Positions 58,388 through 64,000 of a DNA stretch of 64,000 nucleotides are shown piece by piece. This DNA comes from Stutzerimonas stutzeri (GTDB taxonomy: Bacteria; Pseudomonadota; Gammaproteobacteria; Pseudomonadales; Pseudomonadaceae), in contig NZ_JAMOHY010000001.1 of assembly GCF_024448695.1 (NCBI RefSeq), positions 62,001-126,000 on the forward strand, in the 5' to 3' direction. Below the pieces are notes generated by a model. It did no database searches. It was not told the DNA's origin and saw nothing but the letters and a program-made list of their open reading frames with translations. Every line of letters begins with the position of its first letter. Within the stretch, counting starts at the first letter, position 1. A program made the position numbers and the translations under genes.

Positions 58388-59482
58388 CTACGGTTTGTGT
58401 GGTCGCGACAGGTATTCGTGGGATTGCATCTCCAGCAGGCGACTCAGGGTTCGCTGGAATTCGAACTCCAGTCGCCCGCCGGCATAGAGATCCTTGAGTT
58501 CAACCTCCGCAGAGAGAATCAGCTTGACGCTACGGTCGTAGAACTCGTCCACCATATTGATGAAACGTCGCGCCATATCGTCCTTGTAGGCGTCCATCCG
58601 CTCAACGTTCGAGACCAGGACCGTATCGAAAATCTTGCCCAGTTCGATGTAATCGTTCTGACTGCGCGGCCCATCGCAGAGTTCGCGAAACTCGAACCAG
58701 GCGACACCGCTGGCGGTCTTGCGTGCAACGATCTCGCGGTTCTCGATGTTCAGCGCATCGTTTTCCTGCACCCGGCACTGCTCCGGTAGCAAGCTGCGGA
58801 AACTCTTCTCCAGGCTCTGCTCCGCTTCGGCATCCAGCGGAAAGTGATACAGCTCGGCCTGTTCAAGCGCGCGCAGGCGGTAATCGATACCGCTGTCGAC
58901 GTTGATGATCTCGGTATGTTTCTTCAGCAACTCGATGGCTGGCAGGAAACGAGCGCGCTGCAGACCGTCCTTGTAGAGACCATCGGGAACAATATTGGAC
59001 GTCGCGACCAGGCTGACGCCGTTTTTGAACAGCTCTTCAAGCAGGGTCGCCAGGATCATTGCGTCGGTGATGTCGGAGACGAAAAACTCATCGAAGCAAA
59101 TCACCCGCGACTCTTCGGCGAACCGCTTGCCGATGATCGTCAGCGGGTTCTTCTCACCCTTGAGGGTGCGCATTTCTTCGTGCACACGCTTCATGAAGCG
59201 ATGGAAGTGGGTGCGCGTCTTCTGCTCGAACGGCAGGGCATCGAAGAAGGTATCCACCAGATAGGTCTTGCCGCGACCGACGCCGCCCCAGAAGTACAGG
59301 CCTTTGATCGGTTCCTGCTGTTTCTTGCCGAAGAGTTTGCCCAGCAGGCCGGAGGATGTGCGCTCAGCAGCGACCAGATCATCGTACAGGCGCTGCAGAT
59401 GACGAACGGCTGTTTCCTGAGCCGCATCATGAAAGAAATCTGGACGTTGCAGGTCTGCCTGATAGCGCTCGAGAGGTGTCAT
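58388..59482 (-). CDS. zapE: Cell division protein ZapE (AFG1-like ATPase)
   Basis: The 364-residue AAA-like ATPase has Walker A FWGGVGRGKTYLVD, Walker B RVICFDEFFVSD, sensor VATSNIVPDGLYKDGLQR and a C-terminal RFINMVDEFYDRSVKL typical of the AFG1/ZapE family. ZapE modulates FtsZ in E. coli. It precedes trpS-like genes on the same strand, as I recall from P. aeruginosa. Confidence 0.93.
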   Translation of the reverse strand: MTPLERYQADLQRPDFFHDAAQETAVRHLQRLYDDLVAAERTSSGLLGKLFGKKQQEPIKGLYFWGGVGRGKTYLVDTFFDALPFEQKTRTHFHRFMKRVHEEMRTLKGEKNPLTIIGKRFAEESRVICFDEFFVSDITDAMILATLLEELFKNGVSLVATSNIVPDGLYKDGLQRARFLPAIELLKKHTEIINVDSGIDYRLRALEQAELYHFPLDAEAEQSLEKSFRSLLPEQCRVQENDALNIENREIVARKTASGVAWFEFRELCDGPRSQNDYIELGKIFDTVLVSNVERMDAYKDDMARRFINMVDEFYDRSVKLILSAEVELKDLYAGGRLEFEFQRTLSRLLEMQSHEYLSRPHKP

Positions 59483-59590
59483 GGCCGGGTCTGGGTAGTG
59501 AAACGGGGCGTTACTTTAGCCGCGGCCTCGGCGGATGGCAATTTGCGCAGATCATTCAACTCAGCTGTCCCCCGCTGATGATGGAAAATC

Positions 59591-59614
59591 GCCGCCCCGG
59601 TGATAACCGGCGGC
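59591..59614 (-). terminator. Terminator after trpS
   Basis: A hairpin GCCGCCGGTTATCACCGGGGCGGC (minus strand), written as arms GCCGCC...GGCGGC, lies 14 nt beyond the trpS stop and is followed by GATTTTCC. It fits an intrinsic terminator with a weak U-tract. Confidence 0.65.
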
Positions 59615-59627
59615 CCAGGCTAGCCGG

Positions 59628-60986
59628 CTAAACAGCAAGCGTCGCCATAGCCTGGCGCAGGCGCAACATGGCGGCTTCCAGCGCGGTCTCGTCGGCATAG
59701 CGCGGGCTATCGGCAATGCATTCGCTATCAAGCCACAAGGTGAATTGATCGTCCTCATCGGCACGCAGTTCCAGCGCATCGACACCCTGCGCAATCAGAC
59801 GCTGACTGAGTGCGCCGATGGCCTTGGGATCGCTGAAAGGACGCGATAGCAATAACTCCTCCCCATCAGCGGCGAAGAAGCGGAAACGGAAGCTGCCATC
59901 GGTTTCCCGAAAGCTGGCGAAACGGGCTGTCTTGCCACCTTTTTTCTTGGTCGGACCGGCATTCTTCACTTCACTGCGGAAATTGCGCAGACCCACGGCT
60001 TCACGCAATTCGCCGAGGAAAGGCGTGGCCACCTTACGCGCCTTGGCCGCACCCGCCTGAAGGATATCCTCCAGTTCGCCAGGTCGGGTCATCAGCATGT
60101 GATAGCGCTCGCGGGCCTCACTCAGCTCGTCATCAAGCAGTTGGAACAGGCGCTGCTTGGCTTCACCCCAGGCCAGCCCGGCAAGCAGCTCACCGCGAAA
60201 CTCATCCAGTTGAGCCGGCGTGGCGAAGGCCTGATAGAGCGTGAACAGGTGTGAGACGTCCGGATCTTTGGGTTCACCTGGCAATTTCGAGTCGGTGACG
60301 ATGCGAGCGATGGTGTTTTTCAGCTCCTTGGCGCTGGCGAACAGCGGAATGGTGTTGTCGTAGCTCTTGGACATCTTGCGCCCATCGAGCCCCGGCAGGG
60401 TCGCCACGCTTTCCTCGATCAGCGCCGCCGGCATAGTGAACAGCTCACGTCCCTTGCCGAACAGGTGGTTGAAACGCTGAGCGATATCACGCGCCATTTC
60501 CACGTGCTGAATCTGGTCGCGACCCACCGGTACCTGATGTGCATTGAACATGAGAATGTCGGCGGCCATCAGCACCGGGTAGCTGAACAGCCCCATGGTG
60601 ATACCGGCGTCTGGGTCTTCGCCCTGCTCGAGATTCTTGTCTACCGAGGCCTTGTAGGCGTGCGCGCGGTTGAGCAGCCCCTTGCCGGCAACGCAGGTCA
60701 GCAACCAGGTCAACTCCGGGATTTCCGGGATATCGGACTGGCGATAAAAGGTCACCCGCTCGGCATCCAGACCACAGGCAAGCCAGGTGGCGGCAATTTC
60801 CAGGCGCGACTGCTGAATGCGCAACGGCTCATCACACTTGATCAGCGCATGGTAGTCGGCGAGGAAATAGAAGGAGTCGGCATCGGCTGCGCGACTGGCG
60901 ACAATGGCCGGGCGAATGGCCCCGGCATAATTGCCCAGGTGCGGCGTGCCCGTGGTGGTGATGCCGGTAAGGATGCGGGTTTTCAT
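59628..60986 (-). CDS. trpS: Tryptophanyl-tRNA synthetase with C-terminal extension
   Basis: The 452-residue class-I synthetase has the HIGH-like [11 protein letters not shown] and KMSKS in [12 protein letters not shown]. About 330 residues make up the core; residues about 350-450 form an extra domain with an [23 protein letters not shown] motif resembling YegP/DUF1508-type modules. This extension occurs in P. aeruginosa TrpS as well, as I recall. It is monocistronic beside the hydrolase gene. Confidence 0.94.
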   Translation of the reverse strand: MKTRILTGITTTGTPHLGNYAGAIRPAIVASRAADADSFYFLADYHALIKCDEPLRIQQSRLEIAATWLACGLDAERVTFYRQSDIPEIPELTWLLTCVAGKGLLNRAHAYKASVDKNLEQGEDPDAGITMGLFSYPVLMAADILMFNAHQVPVGRDQIQHVEMARDIAQRFNHLFGKGRELFTMPAALIEESVATLPGLDGRKMSKSYDNTIPLFASAKELKNTIARIVTDSKLPGEPKDPDVSHLFTLYQAFATPAQLDEFRGELLAGLAWGEAKQRLFQLLDDELSEARERYHMLMTRPGELEDILQAGAAKARKVATPFLGELREAVGLRNFRSEVKNAGPTKKKGGKTARFASFRETDGSFRFRFFAADGEELLLSRPFSDPKAIGALSQRLIAQGVDALELRADEDDQFTLWLDSECIADSPRYADETALEAAMLRLRQAMATLAV

Positions 60987-61050
60987 ACGATCATCTCGAT
61001 TCAGTCGGCAAGCGGCTCAAGGGTTTAGCAGGTCGTTCTACCGCGACCTG

Positions 61051-61680
61051 CTAGTTCAGCCGAGGCGCAACCAGCTCTTTCAGCTCGACCAGCCTGCCAT
61101 GGAAAAAGTGGCCGCATTCTGCCACTTTCAGCAACTCATGGGGACGCTCAAGCGTGGCAGAGAATGCGTGCACCGAAGCTGGATCGATCACCTCATCATT
61201 GTCGGGTTGAATGATCGTCAGGGTGCAGCCTTCGGCCATTGCCCCGCTTTCAAGTCGCGAAACCGCCGGCGCCACCATGAACAAGCGTTCCAGACTCTCA
61301 CCCCGCGCCTCCACCCGGCTCGCCAGTGCTGCGGCCACGAAACCGCCAAAGGAAAAACCCAGCAACGTCAGTGGCAACCCCGGATGTTGCGCCTGCAGCC
61401 AGCGTAGCGCCGCTTCGGCGTCATCGACCTCACCGGTCTTCATGTCGTGGCTGCCGCCACTGCCGCCGACTCCCCGATAATTGAAACGCAACGTGATATA
61501 GCCTGCATCGCGGGCGGTGCGCTGCAGGGTGGAGACCACCTTGTTCAACATGGTGCCGCCCTTGACCGGGTTGGGATGACAAAGCAACGCCAGTCCTCGC
61601 GCATCGGGCTGGTCATAATGCAGGCCTTCCAGCACGCCGGCCGGCCCTTCGAAGGAAATGGGGGTTTCGCGTTTCAACAA
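61051..61680 (-). CDS. Alpha/beta hydrolase
   Basis: The roughly 209-residue protein has a nucleophile elbow GFSFGG, an oxyanion-loop HPNPVKGGTM and a catalytic His near AECGHFFHG. This is a small serine hydrolase group found beside trpS in Pseudomonas; the substrate is unknown. The start is uncertain: a TTG at 61680 giving MLKRETPIS has GGAG 5 nt upstream, while the longest frame starts at another TTG at 61704. Confidence 0.82.
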   Translation of the reverse strand: MLKRETPISFEGPAGVLEGLHYDQPDARGLALLCHPNPVKGGTMLNKVVSTLQRTARDAGYITLRFNYRGVGGSGGSHDMKTGEVDDAEAALRWLQAQHPGLPLTLLGFSFGGFVAAALASRVEARGESLERLFMVAPAVSRLESGAMAEGCTLTIIQPDNDEVIDPASVHAFSATLERPHELLKVAECGHFFHGRLVELKELVAPRLN

Positions 61681-61787
61681 AATGGCTCCGTGACCTTGAG
61701 GCAAGTCGACTCGTCTTGCTTACGAGCTGCCTGATAACCGCCGCGCTGCGTCGCGGTATACAGGGCAGGTACGAGACGTTAACGTAT

Positions 61788-61830
61788 CAGGCCGTGGAAA
61801 AACCACCCGCCTCAGGCGATAGGTCGGCGA
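61788..61830 (+). repeat. Dispersed CAGGCCGTGGAAAAACC repeat copy
   Basis: CAGGCCGTGGAAAAACCACC resembles the arms of the 28271-28410 element (GTTGAAAAAC). It is degenerate, and lies between the hydrolase and yhcB genes. Confidence 0.45.
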
Positions 61831-61924
61831 CACCGGGCGCATCAGCCTCCGATTGTCGCAGTCGACGCCTTTGCAATGTTTTACCCGGCCTGAACAGTAC
61901 AGCCGTTTATATAGAGGAAAACCC

Positions 61925-62353
61925 GTGGAACAGAACCTCGCGACCTGGTTGCTCCCGATTGCCGGCCTGATCGTCGGTATCGCTATTGGTTATCTGATAT
62001 CGCGCAACAGCGCGCCCAACAGCACACAGCACCAGGTGGATGAGCTGCAGGAACGCCTGGACACCTATCAAAGCGAAGTGGTGACTCACTTCAACACCAC
62101 CGCCAGCCTGTTGCGCAAACTGACTGCGAGCCATCAGGACATCCAGAATCACCTGTCCGAAGGCGCTGACAAGCTCGCGCTCGACGAACAAACTCGCCAG
62201 CGGCTACTCACCGCGCTGCACAGCAAGGAAACCCACACGCCTCGTGAACGCCTGGACTCGCCGACATTCACCGAGCCGCCGAAGGATTACGCCCCGAAAG
62301 ATGAAGATACTCCGGGCACGCTGCATGAAAACTTCGGTCTGAAAAAGCACTGA
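61925..62353 (+). CDS. yhcB: YhcB / ZapG inner-membrane protein (DUF1043)
   Basis: The 142-residue protein has an N-terminal membrane helix (WLLPIAGLIVGIAIGYLI) and a long coiled-coil tail (about residues 35-110), the YhcB/DUF1043 layout. YhcB (ZapG) coordinates cell division and envelope growth. The GTG start with GAGG 7 nt upstream was chosen. It is alone on the plus strand, convergent to nadC across about 50 bp. Confidence 0.9.
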   Translation: MEQNLATWLLPIAGLIVGIAIGYLISRNSAPNSTQHQVDELQERLDTYQSEVVTHFNTTASLLRKLTASHQDIQNHLSEGADKLALDEQTRQRLLTALHSKETHTPRERLDSPTFTEPPKDYAPKDEDTPGTLHENFGLKKH

Positions 62354-62403
62354 CCTCCATGAGGCAGGTGGCACACCCTCTGTGCCACCTGCTTGCACAG
62401 CAC

Positions 62404-63252
62404 TTATTGCTGCAGGCGCATCGACAGATCAATCGCGCGAACATGCTTGGTCAGCGCGCCGATTGAAATATAGTCCACGCCGGTTTCGGCCACAGCGCGC
62501 AGACTTTCATCATCGATCCCACCCGAAGCCTCCAGCTTCGCCCGTCCCGCCGCAATAGCCACGGCCTTGCGCATATCATCCAGGCTCAGCTCGTCGAGCA
62601 TGACGATATCGGCCCCGGCACGCAGCGCCTGCTCCAGTTCATCCAGGCTCTCGACTTCCACCTCCACCGGCTTGCCCGGTGCAATACGGTGGGCCGCTGC
62701 AACAGCCTCGGCAATTCCACCACAGGCGGCGATGTGGTTTTCCTTGATCAGAAAGGCGTCGTAAAGCCCGATCCGGTGGTTGTGACAACCGCCACAGGTG
62801 ACGGCGTATTTTTGTGCCAGACGCAGGCCGGGAATGGTTTTACGGGTATCGAGCAGTTTCACGCCCGTCCCCTCGACAAGATCGGCATAGTGCCGGCTCT
62901 GAGTAGCAACGCCGGATAACGTCTGCAGAAAATTCAGCGCGGCTCGCTCACCGCTGAGTAACGCACGCGACGGCCCTTCAAGCTGGAACAGCACGCGATC
63001 AGCCGCCACCCGATCGCCATCGGCCACCTGCCAATGCACTGCAACCCGAGGGTCAAGCAGGCGGAATACTGCGTCCACCCAGGCCGTCCCGCAAACCACG
63101 GCTTCTTCCCGGGTAATCACCTTCGCATGAGCAAGACGCTCAACCGGAATCAGCTGCGCGGTTATGTCACCGGCGCCAATATCCTCGGCCAGCGCCTTAC
63201 GCACGTTGGTTTCGATTTCAGCACCGAGATCGGCAAGAGTGAGATTGGTCAC
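62404..63252 (-). CDS. nadC: Quinolinate phosphoribosyltransferase (decarboxylating) NadC
   Basis: The 282-residue enzyme makes nicotinate mononucleotide from quinolinate and PRPP in NAD synthesis. Signature motifs [21 protein letters not shown] and [18 protein letters not shown] bind substrate; [14 protein letters not shown] and ASGGID are also typical. It has the standard length and is divergent from the DUF1631 gene. Confidence 0.96.
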   Translation of the reverse strand: MTNLTLADLGAEIETNVRKALAEDIGAGDITAQLIPVERLAHAKVITREEAVVCGTAWVDAVFRLLDPRVAVHWQVADGDRVAADRVLFQLEGPSRALLSGERAALNFLQTLSGVATQSRHYADLVEGTGVKLLDTRKTIPGLRLAQKYAVTCGGCHNHRIGLYDAFLIKENHIAACGGIAEAVAAAHRIAPGKPVEVEVESLDELEQALRAGADIVMLDELSLDDMRKAVAIAAGRAKLEASGGIDDESLRAVAETGVDYISIGALTKHVRAIDLSMRLQQ

Positions 63253-63474
63253 GACAGACTCCCATTAAATTCGTCATGAGTATAAAGCCTCGCCTGGTGG
63301 ACGCGCAGGCTCCAGAAAGGCTGGCAAAACGCCACAGGTTTCCCGAAATAGACACCGCCGGTAGTATTTTGTGACCGTCCGCCGGAATTCGCGGGAGTAT
63401 CTGTGAGCTGCATCATGTCCAAGCACTGCCCGGACCAAAGAGCAGCACGTGTAGGCATATAATGCTTCCATAAA

Positions 63475-63503
63475 TTGACGCCATGAAAATGGCGACAGAT
63501 ATT
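63475..63503 (+). promoter_or_regulatory. Sigma70-type promoter candidate
   Basis: TTGACG and GATATT with 17-bp spacing match the sigma70 consensus at 5 and 4 positions respectively. The spacer contains the short dyad GCCATGAAAATGGC, a possible repressor site. The start of transcription would be about 70 bp before the DUF1631 ATG. Confidence 0.5.
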
Positions 63504-63550
63504 CATAGGCCGCTATCTCTATCTGTCTACAGCGGCATGCCAGGCATTGT

Positions 63551-63570
63551 GATCGCCCTATAGGGTGATC
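63551..63570. promoter_or_regulatory. 20-bp palindrome in DUF1631 leader
   Basis: GATCGCCCTATAGGGTGATC is palindromic except for one pair, with the central CCCTATAGGG fully symmetric. It sits 13 bp before the ATG, overlapping the leader just ahead of the GGGAGAG ribosome site, so it could be an operator or an RNA hairpin over the start. Confidence 0.45.
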
Positions 63571-63582
63571 GGGAGAGTTTCG

Positions 63583-64000
63583 ATGCGAACCGATGCGAAA
63601 GTAGTGCACCTGAAGGGCATTGCAGAGCACCAGCCCACACCATCGACGGGCAGGTTGCCTGTCGCACTCATCGGCGTGCGCGACCAAGCGGCACAGCAGC
63701 TGCGAGTGGCGCTGCAAACCCTGTTCGACAATGCCGACGATTCGCTTTTCGAGATAGCCGATCGGGCCACCAGCAACGCCGAACAAAATGCATTCTTTGA
63801 AGCCATGCGCGACCTGCGCATGAAACGTCGCAGCATCGAGCGTGGCTTTCTGCAGCAGGTCTTCGAGTCTTTCAGCCGGCTCAACCAGTACGAAATCGGC
63901 AAGCCCGCACAGCCGGAAGCCTCCTTTGAAAGCCTGGCACTGGTACAGAACGACGAACTGGAAGAGTCGGTCACCATCGACACCATGGTCGCCAAGGTCA
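63583..64000 (+). CDS. DUF1631 family protein, N-terminal part (3' end outside window)
   Basis: About 139 N-terminal residues are visible, starting MRTDAKVVHLKGIAEHQ, with helical segments RVALQTLFDNADDSLFEIAD and FEAMRDLRMKRRSIERGFLQ that match the DUF1631 family. The full gene in Pseudomonas is about 700 residues and lies between ampD and nadC in PAO1, as I recall; here it is beside nadC but separated from ampD. The reading frame stays open to the right edge. A GGGAGAG site precedes the ATG. Confidence 0.85.
   Translation, partial: MRTDAKVVHLKGIAEHQPTPSTGRLPVALIGVRDQAAQQLRVALQTLFDNADDSLFEIADRATSNAEQNAFFEAMRDLRMKRRSIERGFLQQVFESFSRLNQYEIGKPAQPEASFESLALVQNDELEESVTIDTMVAKV

Larger units (their letters stand above)
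63253..63582. other. nadC / DUF1631 divergent intergenic region
   Basis: No gene is supported in these 330 bp. It holds a TTGACG-N17-GATATT promoter candidate for the rightward gene (63475-63503) with GCCAT-GAAA-ATGGC dyad in its spacer, a lone TATAAT (63458-63463), and a palindrome (63551-63570) just before the ribosome site. Confidence 0.55.

Overview
The window is GC-rich bacterial chromosome from a Pseudomonas-type gammaproteobacterium. The rapZ-ptsO end of the rpoN/PTS-Ntr cluster, the tldD-yhdP-rng-maf-mreDCB block, the gatCAB operon, roxSR and the speC / chemoreceptor / ampE-ampD / nadC genes all resemble P. aeruginosa neighbourhoods in content and order, and REP-like extragenic palindromes typical of the genus are present. 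The species cannot be fixed from sequence alone. A few genes I recall from the PAO1 order are absent here (a nitrilase between tldD and yhdP; a fumC/sodA cluster between ptsO and pmbA), and some are added (a PEGA/coiled-coil protein between maf and mreD).

Layout. 1-14.4 kb: end of rapZ, ptsO, the TldE/TldD protease genes, darP (yjgA), a long minus-strand run yhdP-rng-maf, an uncharacterised membrane-anchored coiled-coil protein, and mreD-mreC-mreB. 14.7-24.6 kb: gatCAB, an RlpA-like lipoprotein, two tandem Ca/Na antiporter paralogs, an AEC transporter, the RoxSR two-component system and a SIMPL protein. 24.8-31.0 kb: an iron-uptake island with a TonB receptor behind a Fur-like region, then a small PepSY-type membrane protein, DUF2271, DUF4198 and a membrane-anchored flavodoxin/FNR-type reductase. 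31.1-45.5 kb: ornithine decarboxylase, a FecA-like receptor behind two tandem 15-bp palindromes, prfC, a MazG-like protein, cmoM, two DUF4136 lipoproteins, small membrane proteins, a MATE exporter, a copper-storage-like Cys-rich protein, a YigZ protein and adenine deaminase.

45.6-52.6 kb: a TtgR/AcrR-like repressor without an adjacent pump, a copper module (copZ divergent from copA-cueR, with a CueR-type dyad on each side), the non-haem ferritin FtnA, a RIO kinase, an O6-alkylguanine transferase and a TatD nuclease. 52.7-64 kb: a chemoreceptor, ampE/ampD, endonuclease V, a GlxA-type AraC regulator, zapE, trpS with a C-terminal extension, an alpha/beta hydrolase, yhcB (zapG), nadC and the start of a DUF1631 gene running off the right edge.

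The genes are mostly housekeeping, with metal handling (iron uptake and reduction, ferritin, copper export and storage) as the recurring accessory theme. I saw no prophage, insertion sequence, CRISPR array, tRNA or rRNA. The most interesting points are non-coding or contextual: an apparent AUC start for mreC behind an intercistronic hairpin, twin palindromic operators before the FecA-like receptor, a dispersed palindromic repeat family, an intergenic region with two perfect DnaA boxes, and a ferric-reductase system that looks split over several polypeptides.
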